A stretch of DNA of 64,000 bases from Saccharomycopsis malanga (GCA_004014935.1 CP025321.1:1488001-1552000), one strand, 5' to 3'. Numbered from the stretch's first letter, positions 44,770 through 54,975 are shown. Translations and numbers: made by a program. The notes: generated by a model not told the origin, from the letters alone.

Positions 44770-45381
44770 TTTGTATAATATTTGATAATGCTGATATGGT
44801 ACTCAATAAATCAAAGAGAAGAAAAACTTTTATAATTCTCACAATAATACCAGTACAATTTGTTTTTCGCCCTGCTAAATCACACTCTCTCAATAGTAAG
44901 AAACTGTGTCTGGATTCTGGCCATAGTAAGAGGAACCCATCCACCAGCCCTGGCCTACACACTAACGAGCTCTCTCTCCCTCTGTCGCTCTCTCTCCCAC
45001 CTTGCCAGTGAAAAATTTCAGTCACATGATTTGTGCTTTTTTAAGCGTGACACGCATGTGCTATGGGACCGTAATAGTTTCAGCCCTATATACTGTCAGC
45101 TGACCTCATGTATAGACCCATCCTGTCAATAATGTGTCTTATCATGCATGATATGATATGTTAACATTTATATAATGTCAGTTTAATTTATCAATTGGAG
45201 TAATATATGTATATCGCCCATTGGTGGATTGATATAGTGAGGAATTGGGCTGATTGGGAAAGTTGTTTTGGCCAATTTTCGGTTATATGCACCTGCTAAG
45301 GGTTTAGCCAAGTGCTGGAAACTGGTGAATGCTGCTTATCATTGAATTGTTATTCTGACAGTCTGTAAATGACAAGCAACA
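44770..45381. promoter_or_regulatory. divergent promoter, RPS17 and F-box gene
   Basis: An E-box-like TCACATG lies at 45022-45028. A CT-rich tract TCTCTCCCTCTGTCGCTCTC is at about 44970, and AGGAACCCATCCACCAG lies at 44931. Ribosomal protein promoters of yeasts often use Rap1-, Tbf1- or Cbf1-type sites, but none is a clean match here. Confidence 0.4.
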
Positions 45382-47505
45382 ATGGTGAATTTGAATGCTC
45401 CGGTGGGGCATTCTGGCAATCCTTTGATAGAAACCAGTCATTTGGGAAATTCCTCGTGTCTGGCGTTTCCTAATGGCAATCCAAGCAAAAATAATGTTTC
45501 TTTTCTGTCATCAATTGAAAGTGGTTCTCGTAATTGCTCAACTAATGTTGCCTCACGTAGTGCTAGATGGCCTGCTAAAAATGCCAGAACTTGTGGTTCT
45601 GCTCAGCACAAGTTTGCGTTATTGCAACTTCCATGTGAAATACTAGAGCAGATTGTTCAGGAATTGGACCAGAACGATTGCTTGAGCTTGCTAAAGACTT
45701 GTTCTTTTCTCTATAATGTAGTGAAGCCGCGTCTTTGGAATCTCGTAGTTGTGGATGCAGACTATACCGAGTTTAACCCAGAATTGGTTAATTTTTATCG
45801 AGTCTTCAATCCTGGGTTTTCTCCCACTTTTATCAAGACCAGCTTCCGTATACGGTCTTTTATGAGTGCAATGCGTAGGAACGCCTGCTGTTCCAAGGTT
45901 TCCCAAGTACTGAATTCGTATTTCGTAAGGAAATTGTATTTTGCGAATATTCCCCCGGATTTTCTTGATTACGAGCTAAGGGGCTTGATGACCGGTAAAA
46001 GCTTGCTAGAATTACCAAACTTGGGTGGGTTTCTTGTGAATCTGAAGTTGATATATTGTTCTTTCAAAAGCCTTGTTTCCAGTATGCCAATTGACAGTGT
46101 AACTTGCCTCAGCTTGTCTATGGAGTTGGCTAGACCTGATTTGGAAAAGTATACTCGCGGAGACTTGTCACCAGACGCCTACAGGGACTTGTTTCCGTTC
46201 AGAAACTTGCAGAGGTTGTCACTATCGCTAGATTTTGACAACCACCACCCCAACAGTTTGATATTGTATTATATAGTGCACAGTCTTATTTTGTCAGGTA
46301 ATGATCTTTCCAAGACGCTAAGGTCGTTGGAAATAAGCAACAACTCGACGCTCATCAGCCCAGATCCCGTTCTTTCCACTTCTCTTGTCAATATGGAGCC
46401 TTTACAGGACACCCATGGGTTGATAGATGTGCATATCATCACAAACTTGTTCAAACCGTTGTTTGAGCGTCACATTAGGTTGGAGAAGCTTGTCAAGCTC
46501 GCGTTCAGCGGGTTTTCCTTATTACCTCTTCAAGCTCACCTATTGTTGACTTGTGTAAACCTAACCAGTCTCGAGATCTTCAAGTTGGATAGAATCTCAG
46601 AGTTTCAGCCCTTCCACACCTCTATACAGTCGCCTTCGGAATACTTTACCAACAACAGAGAGGCCTTGGTCTCGCAGCTTGGGCCTGGATTTCTAACCAT
46701 CTTAGGAAACCCAACAAAGTATCCGCAGAACATTCTTTGCAACTTGCACACTTTGGTGCTTGACTACAAGGAGTGTCTCAAGGATTCCGTAATAGCTTTT
46801 GTTCACAATTTGGTGGGTCACAATCGGTTGAGTAGATTGCATTTGACAATACGCTGGAACGTCAGTATTGCTAGAATAAGCCCAGATCCAAAGACATACT
46901 GCTCCACTTTGATTCAGAAACTCGCCCAGTCCCGTGTTCGCCGCTTTTCCTTGGATCTCAAAAGCGAAGCTCCACTTTACTTAAACACAGTTCATGATGA
47001 CTCTCATGAATTAATCAATAAAGACATGTTCCTACAAAATCTATCTTTTTTCAGAAAATTACATAGTCTCCGCATATTCTGCCATTCCTTGGACAATTCC
47101 TTCTTGAACCTTCTCATCAATAGCCCGCATTTGCAGCTCAAAGCCCTTCTTTTCGTCGATATTTTCGGCCCAGGAGCAGGCGGCCGTCCCAATATGGCCC
47201 TCCATGTGCCTCACGAGAGTATCTTCAACAATTGGTACAGAGTCCAGCACGTTGCCATTCTCTTGGCCAAAAATAATCCGTCCTTGGCCTTCATCCGTAT
47301 CAACTCGTGTGTTTTCCAAGTTGTACGGCATTCGTCGTTGAATTTGCCCAATAATGAGGAGATGACAGAGCCCTCAGAAGACTTATCAAAGAAGGAGGGT
47401 CTCAAAGAAGATTTGGCCAATTCGATCGAAGTTGTGCCTCGTGAGGGGTTAAACAGCTGGTTCGATAGTTTAATGAAGAACCCATATCGTTTTTTCAACT
47501 TATAA
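45382..47505 (+). CDS. F-box protein with LRR-like repeats
   Basis: 707 residues. The F-box spans about residues 78-120: LLQLPCEILEQIVQELDQND followed by CLSLLKTCSFLYNVVKPRLW. A long C-terminal region of leucine-rich strands follows (for example RNLQRLSLSLDF, KTLRSLEISNN, LEKLVKLAFSGFSLLPL, NRLSRLHLTIRW and RKLHSLRIF). This suggests an SCF ubiquitin-ligase substrate receptor. The N-terminal 70 residues are Ser/Asn-rich. No orthologue name is evident. It is a single intact frame with the start in a clean context. Confidence 0.78.
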   Translation: MVNLNAPVGHSGNPLIETSHLGNSSCLAFPNGNPSKNNVSFLSSIESGSRNCSTNVASRSARWPAKNARTCGSAQHKFALLQLPCEILEQIVQELDQNDCLSLLKTCSFLYNVVKPRLWNLVVVDADYTEFNPELVNFYRVFNPGFSPTFIKTSFRIRSFMSAMRRNACCSKVSQVLNSYFVRKLYFANIPPDFLDYELRGLMTGKSLLELPNLGGFLVNLKLIYCSFKSLVSSMPIDSVTCLSLSMELARPDLEKYTRGDLSPDAYRDLFPFRNLQRLSLSLDFDNHHPNSLILYYIVHSLILSGNDLSKTLRSLEISNNSTLISPDPVLSTSLVNMEPLQDTHGLIDVHIITNLFKPLFERHIRLEKLVKLAFSGFSLLPLQAHLLLTCVNLTSLEIFKLDRISEFQPFHTSIQSPSEYFTNNREALVSQLGPGFLTILGNPTKYPQNILCNLHTLVLDYKECLKDSVIAFVHNLVGHNRLSRLHLTIRWNVSIARISPDPKTYCSTLIQKLAQSRVRRFSLDLKSEAPLYLNTVHDDSHELINKDMFLQNLSFFRKLHSLRIFCHSLDNSFLNLLINSPHLQLKALLFVDIFGPGAGGRPNMALHVPHESIFNNWYRVQHVAILLAKNNPSLAFIRINSCVFQVVRHSSLNLPNNEEMTEPSEDLSKKEGLKEDLANSIEVVPREGLNSWFDSLMKNPYRFFNL

Positions 47506-47921
47506 ACCGCTTGGTAGATTAAGACCCTCTCAAAACAAGGAGTTTTTTGAGAATGCTAGATAGACTTTCAATACATTCATTCCTGTAATGGTCATTTACC
47601 AAATTTGAGCGGCTCCTCATTACCAGAACTCTATAGTAGACATATTGCTGTTTGGTATGGAAACAAAAAGAAAATTCAGAAACTTGCAAGGAGAAATAAG
47701 TGGAATTGAAAGTATTACAAATACATAAATTAACACCGGAACTATGAATCTGCTCAGTTGCTGGAAGTTATATACACATTGAGATAAGGGTTTCCGGTGA
47801 TTTAGAGTGAATCACATTTGTTTTTTGCTTTTTTGAAAGATTCAAATAGCAGCCAAAGTCAGTTTTGCAAAAATGCAATCCATAAGTATTCAGTTTTCAC
47901 TAATTTAAAGCATTATCTGCT

Positions 47922-48021
47922 AAACAGATGATAAGACGGCCTATATTGGTGGTAGTTTGAATCTGGATGATAAACAGATGATAAGACGGCCTATATCGGT
48001 GGTAATTTGAATCCGGATGAT
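47922..48021 (+). repeat. 50-bp tandem pair related to the satellite
   Basis: Two 50-bp copies, AAACAGATGATAAGACGGCC followed by TATATTGGTGGTAGTTTGAA and TCTGGATGAT. The words ACGGCC, TATATTGGTG and TTTGAATCTGG occur in the same order in the 168-bp monomers (CACGG, TATATTGGTG, TTCGAATCTGG). Confidence 0.6.
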
Positions 48022-48361
48022 ATTGACATAAATTTGGCCTCTAGTTTTGGTAAAATCACAATGCAAGTACAACCTTATTGTTCGCCAACAACATGGCCGA
48101 TTTCAGGCCTGAATAAGGTTGGCATTTGACTACGAAATGACTAACAAGTTGGCCAGTAATTCCTACTGAGAAGCTGTGAATTACAATACGCAGTCTAAAT
48201 GATAATTTTGACGATTGGTTTGTCTTATCTAAATACAGAAACTTTCCATATTGCCAATAATAGTTGACTGGTTTATGATTTGAACCCGGATATCAACTGC
48301 ACTCAGCAATAACACTTTCTGGCCGATTATACAAGGTGGAAAACAATCAGCTGGTTTTGTA

Positions 48362-48395
48362 GCCTGCCAAATGGCCCAGTGGTTACCGTATATAA
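48362..48395 (+). repeat. SINE head fragment
   Basis: GCCTGCCAAATGGCCCAGTG then GTTACCGTATAT: the family head with A box TGGCCCAGTGG, cut off after about 34 bases. Confidence 0.45.
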
Positions 48396-48458
48396 ATGAT
48401 TAATGGTCTACATGTTAGCGAATTAAGCAAATGTTTATTTTTGTATTGTACAGTACTG

Positions 48459-51400
48459 CTAGACGTCTCCGAGAATGGACTGTTTGAACATGTCTTTGAT
48501 TTGCTGGAGAGTATCTTGAGCCTGGTCACGGGTCAACAAGTCGATGTCGTGATCTTTTGTATGAGCCAACGCGGCCAAGATTTTCCGGCCGTAGCCCTTT
48601 GGGAACTCGTTTAGAGCGATTGGGGAGGTAATGATGCCGTAGATTAGTTTGATAGCTCCGCGGCGCATGGAGACTTGGTCCTGGGTGTCTTTTAATTCAA
48701 AAGTCAAGATTCCCAAGGCGAGGTCTAAGGTGTCCTGTAAGAAGCGTGCTATTCCGTTCAAGTGTGCCTGGAAACACGACTGGAGAATAGCCAACGAAGA
48801 AAGGCGGATGGCGTTGTCCGTGAGAGACGTCACTCTGACCAAGCGGATCATTTTGCTGGCTAGCTGGTCTGTCAAACTGGCTGGGAATGCTAGGGAGGAA
48901 TGGCGGGTGGAATATGAAGGGTTTCGTTCGTATTTCAACACCAAATTGTTAAGAACTTCGCCGATTTTCAGTTTGGTGTCCATGTCCAAGTTTTGGTCCT
49001 CAAACAAGTTCAAGAGGACCGGGAGACTCTGAGACAAGTTGGATTCAATCAACACGGTCATATTGCGGATTGCATTCAAGTAGATGAAAGGATCCTCGTG
49101 TTTGAGCTGCCCCAAGTATAGCTGTATAACGTCTTCTAGGGAAAGAATCTTTGATTTCCTTTTCACCAACTCGTTTACCAATTGCAACCCATGCGCTCTG
49201 ATGGGGACTATAGGGTCATTGAGGAGTTTTATGGCCTGGTTATACGTCTTGAGATCGGTTTCGTACTGCTGCTGGACTCTGTGGAGTTTTATAAGGGTTT
49301 CTTTCTTGGAAAGACTCGAATCCTTGGAAAGAAACTTGTCGTTGGTTTTTCTAATTGCCAAAATCTCGTTTTTCAACCGAGTGAGGGAACTGGCGTGCTC
49401 GTTATTGTGCGATGTCTTGACAAGCTGGTCATAAATCCTGTCTAGTTTGTCAATAATTGCAGAATCAATCAATTTGAACGAATGATTGTCCGACAAAATC
49501 GACCAAAACAATTCCAAAAAGACATCTATTATTGTTCTGTTATGCTCGTCATTTTCCTTCTCGTCATTTTCCTGCTCGTCATCTGAATCCGCCTCTTTTT
49601 CCTTCTCGTCGTCTGAATCCGCCTCTTCCTCCTTTTCGGTGGAAAAGCCCTCTAAAACGCTGTCTAATATGTCTAGAATCTCATACATGTTTTCGTTATT
49701 ATTCAACTGGTCCTTGAACTTGACGGAAAACGTCTGCAAGACTCTGAGGACGCTCAACATTTGGTACGACCGAGCTGTCTCGTCGTCTTCCAGGGATGAC
49801 AACTTTTCCGGGCCTTTCACTAGCCATTTACGCAATATCAATATGAAAAACTTTTGTATGAGACCATCGTTGTCTAGCTGTTCTAACAAATCAATGAAAT
49901 TGTCGGTGGCTACGTTTATTCTGTTGAATAGCTGTTCCTTGGAAAGAGGCTTCAACGCCTTGGTTTCGTACAGCTCGTACACAATAGCTATCTCTTGGGT
50001 GACAACGTCTTCTTCAGAAACATATTCCAAGGAAAATTGCCAAGGAAAATTACTGGTTCCTATCATTATATTGTCAAGAATCACCTCCAAGGCCTGGCAG
50101 TCCGGATTGGTCGTAAAGTAGAGCTTGAATATTTGAATGACAATGTCGGTGCTCTTAGAAAGCTTGTTTTCCTTGACGAATATGAGATAATTCCATAATG
50201 AAAGCACCAAGTCTTTGGCAAATAGGCTTGCGACTATGGCAACTTTGTTGGTGTTCTTGACCAAGGTGAAGACTACATTTACTACGTTGCTATAATCTTT
50301 ACCGTTCACCAAAATGTGACTGTGCTTATTTGCTACCGTGCCTTGATTTTCTGGCAGGCTGGCTGGACAACAGCGGTCCCAGATTTTTTTAAAAAAAAAG
50401 TCTACAACAATCCTGTGATTTCTCTCGTACAAAGCCTCAATGAAGTTTACGCAAACCGAGGTCAAAACCGGCCGGTTGATGAGAATCATAATGTTGTACG
50501 TTTGCTTCGAAATGTTGTCAAAGTATCTGACGGTTGGAATGTCTTTTGGTTTATTGAGCAAGATGCGGTTGACATGATCAAACTTTTCAATACTAATCTG
50601 TTCATTGTATCTCATTCCCGTTGCGTATTCAATCAAGGAAATGACTCCTGAAACATGCCTTTTGAAAGGCAAATGGGAGACCTTGTCCAAGCACAATTGC
50701 TTGAACCAATTAGTAGAACCATTGATTAATAAAGAATATAATTCATACAACTCAAACGTATTGGAAAACCCCTCGATTTTCTCGAATACTGCCGGCCAGG
50801 AACCTGGACGGTCCACAATGTAAGGATTGTAAATTACATACAAAGCACTGATCAACAAGTCACTGTATCCTACGCCTTTCGTCAAAAGATCTTTCACGTC
50901 GTTTGCTGCGTCGTCAAATATCACTAGAAACCTGTTGATGATAAGACCTAGGAGACTAAACTGCTGTTTCTTATTGGCGATTTTCTCAATCTTCAAAGGT
51001 TTGAAACTCTTACGGTTTTTCTTGAATTCGTTCATTCTACGTTTTTCCAAAGTAATCCCAACACCATCAGGAATGGCAGAATACACTCCTTGTAGAACAA
51101 TCGTGTTGACCAAACTTCCAAACGTCTTCATATCATGTAAAGAAATCATCAAAACGTCTTTATTATTCTGTTTTGCCTTGGCCTCTTCACTATATATTTT
51201 GATCTGTATCAACCTGCTGAGAAGCCAATCTAAAACAAAATACCGCCGCTCAAATGAGTCCAGAATTTCCCCTTCAGAGCCTCTAAACTGGATCTTGCTC
51301 ACATCTAATAACCCATCTCCAATAGATTCATTCTTAGGCAAATCATCTATCCGTCCATATAGCGTATTTATAACATCCCCATTGTCTTCAAGGTCCAAAA

Positions 51401-51500
51401 CCTCGCTAAGCTGGTTAAACAATAGATTTAATGGAGTCTTGGATTCAAATTGTGGCTTCACAAGCCCTTTCAACACTTGTTTGTTCCCCAGTTCTGTCAT
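48459..51500 (-). CDS. RTP1: Rtp1, RNA polymerase II nuclear import factor (Tango6 family)
   Basis: 1013 residues of helical (HEAT-like) repeats. The C-terminal third carries the family-defining block LLNDPIVPIRAHGLQLVNEL, then SLEDVIQLYLGQLKHEDPFI YLNAIRNM. A second conserved block is IARFLQDTLDLALGILTFEL, followed by RRGAIKLIYGIITS. The N-terminal half has FVLDWLLSRLIQIK and a nucleoporin-cargo type helical array. A charged low-complexity segment (EKEEEADSDDEKEKEADSDD, about residues 635-665) is a duplicated KEADSDDE repeat. In S. cerevisiae Rtp1 carries Pol II subunits into the nucleus. No intron. The start is the first Met after in-frame stops. Confidence 0.85.
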   Translation of the reverse strand: MTELGNKQVLKGLVKPQFESKTPLNLLFNQLSEVLDLEDNGDVINTLYGRIDDLPKNESIGDGLLDVSKIQFRGSEGEILDSFERRYFVLDWLLSRLIQIKIYSEEAKAKQNNKDVLMISLHDMKTFGSLVNTIVLQGVYSAIPDGVGITLEKRRMNEFKKNRKSFKPLKIEKIANKKQQFSLLGLIINRFLVIFDDAANDVKDLLTKGVGYSDLLISALYVIYNPYIVDRPGSWPAVFEKIEGFSNTFELYELYSLLINGSTNWFKQLCLDKVSHLPFKRHVSGVISLIEYATGMRYNEQISIEKFDHVNRILLNKPKDIPTVRYFDNISKQTYNIMILINRPVLTSVCVNFIEALYERNHRIVVDFFFKKIWDRCCPASLPENQGTVANKHSHILVNGKDYSNVVNVVFTLVKNTNKVAIVASLFAKDLVLSLWNYLIFVKENKLSKSTDIVIQIFKLYFTTNPDCQALEVILDNIMIGTSNFPWQFSLEYVSEEDVVTQEIAIVYELYETKALKPLSKEQLFNRINVATDNFIDLLEQLDNDGLIQKFFILILRKWLVKGPEKLSSLEDDETARSYQMLSVLRVLQTFSVKFKDQLNNNENMYEILDILDSVLEGFSTEKEEEADSDDEKEKEADSDDEQENDEKENDEHNRTIIDVFLELFWSILSDNHSFKLIDSAIIDKLDRIYDQLVKTSHNNEHASSLTRLKNEILAIRKTNDKFLSKDSSLSKKETLIKLHRVQQQYETDLKTYNQAIKLLNDPIVPIRAHGLQLVNELVKRKSKILSLEDVIQLYLGQLKHEDPFIYLNAIRNMTVLIESNLSQSLPVLLNLFEDQNLDMDTKLKIGEVLNNLVLKYERNPSYSTRHSSLAFPASLTDQLASKMIRLVRVTSLTDNAIRLSSLAILQSCFQAHLNGIARFLQDTLDLALGILTFELKDTQDQVSMRRGAIKLIYGIITSPIALNEFPKGYGRKILAALAHTKDHDIDLLTRDQAQDTLQQIKDMFKQSILGDV

Positions 51501-52031
51501 TAGCGCTCCGTATTATATGGTAAGTTGGGCGATTAAAAATTTGCGATGCGCTCAACAATATATATTTGATTATTAATGAATTGCGAGAATTGTAGTGACT
51601 ATCTGTAGAATCAACCTTTTGGGCGATATTATCAGAAATTGGTATGATAATTTGGTAAACTTTTTTATTATAGGCATGTAGTTTTTTAATTGGCATTCCT
51701 ATCCTGTATATGGTTGCTAAGACATGATATTAAATAATTTCTAATAGATAGTAGTCAATCATTTTAATAGATTATTTCAATAGCTAATAGCTAGCAATTT
51801 TCAATAGATAATTTCTAATAGCTAATAGCTAATGGTTTTTATTAGACAAATTCTGATAGAAAATTTCTATATTTTCGGATAAAAAACTTTTAATAGATAA
51901 TTTCTATATTTTCTGATAAAAAACTTTTGATAGATAATTTCTGAACGTTAACTTATAATAAATATTTCAAAGAAAAAGAACAGTTATCACTAGCACACTT
52001 TGAATAAAGTATTTAAAGAACTTTAGGAAAA
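51501..52031. other. intergenic region with AT-rich minisatellite
   Basis: RTP1 promoter side, then a tandem AT-rich block at 51740-51955. No other feature is seen. Confidence 0.45.
51740..51955 (+). repeat. AT-rich minisatellite
   Basis: Interleaved copies of AATAGATAATTTCTAATAGC and a longer GATAATTTCTATATTTTC plus GATAAAAAACTTTT unit, the latter in two near-identical copies of about 44 bp (51855-51945). Confidence 0.75.
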
Positions 52032-52193
52032 ATGGTTGGACGTAGTGGATGGACAGGTTTAATGGGTATACCTAAAAAGATGGCACATCCAAGCGCTGTA
52101 AAGTGGAAATATACAACAAACAAGAGGCCAATTGAACGTTACCCAGATCCGGAGGTTTATAGACATTACCATAATTATTACAGTGAGAATTAA
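52032..52193 (+). CDS. small orphan ORF, 53 residues
   Basis: Reads MVGRSGWTGLMGIPKKMAHP then SAVKWKYTTNKRPIERYPDP and EVYRHYHNYYSEN. It is basic, rich in Tyr, Pro and His, with no membrane helix. The start follows AAAA, a good yeast context. The composition is far from that of the surrounding AT-rich DNA, and a gene-free gap would otherwise remain here. Size and charge suggest a small mitochondrial or ribosome-associated protein, but I do not recognise it. Confidence 0.5.
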   Translation: MVGRSGWTGLMGIPKKMAHPSAVKWKYTTNKRPIERYPDPEVYRHYHNYYSEN

Positions 52194-52719
52194 GTAAAAC
52201 TTACAAGTCGAGATCAAAGAAGGAATGATGGAATCCGATGAAATTAATCAATGAAAGCGTTGAAGTAATATATTGGCACATTGTTCTACACTTTCAATAA
52301 GACTATTTTTGTACTCAAAAATACCACTTTTAACTCTTTTCACTCTTTTCAATGAAATTTGATAAATCAGTGATTAAGCACCAATTAAGGACGCGACATC
52401 TGAACGGCATCTAAAAAATAACGTAGCATCAGGACGACATCCACTAAAATTCATGACGCGACATCTTTCTATGAACTGTGCTTGATATAAGAGTTTAGAC
52501 AGTAAACAGCGCCAAAATATCAATGTTACAAATACAAACAATACAATTTGAATAAGAGCAAAAAAAATTGACAAATTAATTGTTTTAAACAGGAAATTCA
52601 AGATAATTTCCGAATGAATTGAAAAGAAGCAACAAAATATTAAAAATTTAAAGAAAAATTGAGAACTGAAATCAAACATAAAGCAAGCAAATAACAAAAA
52701 AACAAAAAACTAGAAAAAA
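52194..52719. other. intergenic region
   Basis: 3' sides of both neighbours. A small GACGCGACATC repeat occurs at about 52391 and 52453. A 107-codon hydrophobic minus-strand frame (52374-52697) arises from A-rich DNA and is probably not a gene. Confidence 0.4.
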
Positions 52720-53628
52720 TTAAAGATAATAATAACAACCAACAGTACATACAGCATAAACAACGGTCAAACTAGTAACTTCCCAACATTGGTCCAAAGT
52801 GTTGGAGCCTTGTCTAATTAAATCACAGAGACCCAAACAACTGCCCATAGTGACTGTAGGAGTTCCCACGAGATCAAGAAGACCCGAAAGAGCACGTTTA
52901 TCCAAAGCAGGAAGGCCATGGTCTTGACGGATCTGGTCAATGGCGCCATGTATATCGGTGATATTATGAGTAGAAGCGTAGGTTTTTCTCAACAAGTACA
53001 AATATTGAGCTTGCAACTCTGGATTTGCGTTCTGGATTTCGCTCAAACTGGAGTCTATGTCAGGAATAGTGCTGACAAGCTGAGGAATGGTGACTTGATG
53101 ATGGAATTTCATCTGTGGAACGTAGGAATGGGTGGCATTTCCAGTAGGAGCAGGATGTGGTTCTAAAGTGGTGGTTTGGTTCTTCTTTGGTTTTGGTTCC
53201 CATTGGATATCATATCCACAGAGCTCTTTTTTAGCAGCCTGGTACCAGAAAGAAGAGTTCAATTCTTGAAATTGAGGGGTTGCAGAAATACATTCACCAA
53301 GTCTTTTGAATTTGGCAAGCGCTTTGTCACACAACTTGCCGAAAATACTGTCGTATTGAGATTGAATTCTGCTGTCAACCTGAGTGGTTCTGCTAATGGC
53401 CTTACTGGCAGCAACAAAAGCTTGAGGGTTGTCGTTGTCTTTGGACATGAGGAATTCTTCCAACATGTTGACAGTCTCGTTGGTGTGAGGCTGGACAATC
53501 TCACCCTGTGTGTCGTTCAACGATAGCTCAACATCTGCTGGCTCTGGAGGTAATGGGAATCCTAGATTAACCGCATTGGCCACACTGACCAATGTCAAAA
53601 CTGCCAAAAACACCTCTGTATACTTCAT
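52720..53628 (-). CDS. secreted glycoprotein precursor with Kex2 site and Cys-rich C-terminal peptide
   Basis: 302 residues. The signal peptide is MKYTEVFLAVLTLVSVANA (cleavage about residue 19). There are six N-glycosylation sequons (NDT, NET, NSS, NQT, NAT, NIT), all before residue 225. A dibasic KR at about 244-245 (PALDKR) is a typical Kex2 processing site. The 57 residues after it (ALSGLLDLVGTPTVTMGSCL onward) are hydrophobic. They carry five Cys, four of them in two C-x3-C pairs (CLGLC and CTVGC), and end in GCYYYL. The layout is that of a pro-protein releasing a small disulfide-bonded peptide, or of a cell-wall protein. I recognise no family. No GPI signal is evident unless the hydrophobic end serves as one. 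Confidence 0.72.
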   Translation of the reverse strand: MKYTEVFLAVLTLVSVANAVNLGFPLPPEPADVELSLNDTQGEIVQPHTNETVNMLEEFLMSKDNDNPQAFVAASKAISRTTQVDSRIQSQYDSIFGKLCDKALAKFKRLGECISATPQFQELNSSFWYQAAKKELCGYDIQWEPKPKKNQTTTLEPHPAPTGNATHSYVPQMKFHHQVTIPQLVSTIPDIDSSLSEIQNANPELQAQYLYLLRKTYASTHNITDIHGAIDQIRQDHGLPALDKRALSGLLDLVGTPTVTMGSCLGLCDLIRQGSNTLDQCWEVTSLTVVYAVCTVGCYYYL

Positions 53629-54154
53629 TCTGATTATTTTCTATTGTATGTATTATAATGTTTGTTTGAATGGTTTTACATGACTTTGTTGACATCTTGT
53701 CTTTTTTATATCCAATGGATATCTTTATCCATAATGGATAAATAGCCTTGAATTATAGTGTGCGGCGTTGGCACCAAACTATAGCGCCGTTTGGGCCCTG
53801 CCATAACTCTCGTAAAAAGTCTAAGAATTGGTTTTTTGAACTCGACTCTTGGAACAACTACCAGAGACAATTGGTAGCATTTTTACAATCAAACTATAAA
53901 CCCCACTACGTTCAAACATGTATATTCAGTCAATCAACTCCTATCTGCCCTGCTTGGCTTCCAAAAAAAAAGGCTAAAACAAGGCTAATCCGGTCTTTTC
54001 CAGTCTAAAATTGCACTTTTATGGCCCGGAATTTCTTGGATCCTTCATTACGGTAAGGCATTGTATGCATGTTGGACCGACCTCGAACGGCGACCTACAT
54101 TCCATCCAATCTAAAGTGGCAGAATAACCGTTGCTATGAGGCAATGTTTAACAC

Positions 54155-54262
54155 TACAGGAAGCTAACAGGCTCAAGGATGAGAAGAATATGGTCAAAAG
54201 GATTGGGTTTTACCAAGTCCCTTTAGACGTAGCGCAGCTGGTATTTACTGGGCTGGTAATAT
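54155..54262 (+). repeat. SINE 3' half
   Basis: GCTAACAGGCTCAAGGATGA, ATATGGTCAAAAGGATTGGG, TTTTACCAAGTCCCTTTAGA, CGTAGCGCAGCTGG and TATTTACTGGGCTGGTAATA. The head is absent here; a lone head lies at 54981-55040 in the opposite orientation. Confidence 0.6.
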
Positions 54263-54390
54263 AATATTTTGAAAAGATTGATTATTTGTTGGTTAATAAT
54301 AGTAAGATTGATTGATTGTTGGTTAATAATAGTAAGATTGACTATTTGTTGATTAATAATAGTAAGATTGAGTATTTGTTGATTAATAAC
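54262..54390 (+). repeat. 32-bp minisatellite at a SINE 3' end
   Basis: About four copies of AAGATTGATTATTTGTTGGT then TAATAATAGT. The array starts where the SINE tail ends, so tail slippage may have seeded it. Confidence 0.75.
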
Positions 54391-54730
54391 AGTATGTAAT
54401 ATTAGGATAGATTTGTATTAAACAGAGAAGGGAAAAATAGTAACTGACTATATGAAAGGATAGAACAAGTCTAAAATTAAAGAGGAAATAGGGTCTTAAA
54501 TAGTGAATTAAAACAGCTAGATGCTTAAAAGGGTAATCGAAGGCTATAGACTACTGTGTAGACTCTTGAAGATTACGAAAATAGGAAATGTCAATGGCCT
54601 GAGTATTTCTTGATAAATCTAGACATTAAGAATTGGTAAATAAAGTTAGGAGATCCCAGAGGGGAAGAGTGAAAAGAGCAAAACATAGAATAATAGGGGT
54701 TAAAATATATAGAACAGGCCATAGGACTAG
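54391..54730 (+). repeat. dispersed repeat family R2, copy 2
   Basis: Shares AGTATGTAAT, TTTGTATTRAACRGAGA, GACTATATRAAAGRATAGAA, CAAGTCTAAAAT, AAYTGGTAAA, RAACATAGAATAATA and CCATAGGACTAGA with the copy at 63577-63835, in the same order. Spacing between the blocks differs. Confidence 0.6.
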
Positions 54731-54739
54731 AAGTTTTGT

Positions 54740-54975
54740 TAGTTGGTAATTATTTGTAAATTATTAATGGAATTGTTAATTATTAGTGTGAGTACTATTA
54801 ATAATAGTAAGATTGAGTATTTGAGCATTATCAATAATAGTAAGATTGAGCATTATTAATAACAGTAAAATTGAGAAGTATTAACAATAGTAAAAGTGGG
54901 CATTATCAATAATAGTAAAATTGAGAATTATTAACAATAGTAATTATCAATAATAGTAAAATTGAGCATTATTCA
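54740..54975 (+). repeat. AT-rich minisatellite
   Basis: Seven or so copies of a 20-30 bp unit, ATTATTAATAATAGTAAGAT then TGAG, with internal length variation. Confidence 0.7.

Larger units (their letters stand above)
47506..48458. other. intergenic region, convergent 3' ends
   Basis: A 50-bp tandem pair (47922-48021) resembles the 26-31 kb satellite. A minus-strand B-box-like CGGGTTCAAATC is at about 48290. A SINE head fragment is at 48362. No gene is recognised. Confidence 0.5.

Noticed and set aside
45691-45906. Antisense ORFs within the F-box, RTP1, APM1 and SKI8 genes
   Set aside because: They are shadow frames of well-supported genes.
48280-48320. tRNA gene on the minus strand suggested by CGGGTTCAAATC
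   Set aside because: There is no matching A box at tRNA distance and no acceptor pairing.
52374-52697. 107-codon hydrophobic minus-strand ORF
   Set aside because: It arises from A-rich DNA (Phe, Ile and Leu codons) between two convergent ends, with no recognisable family.
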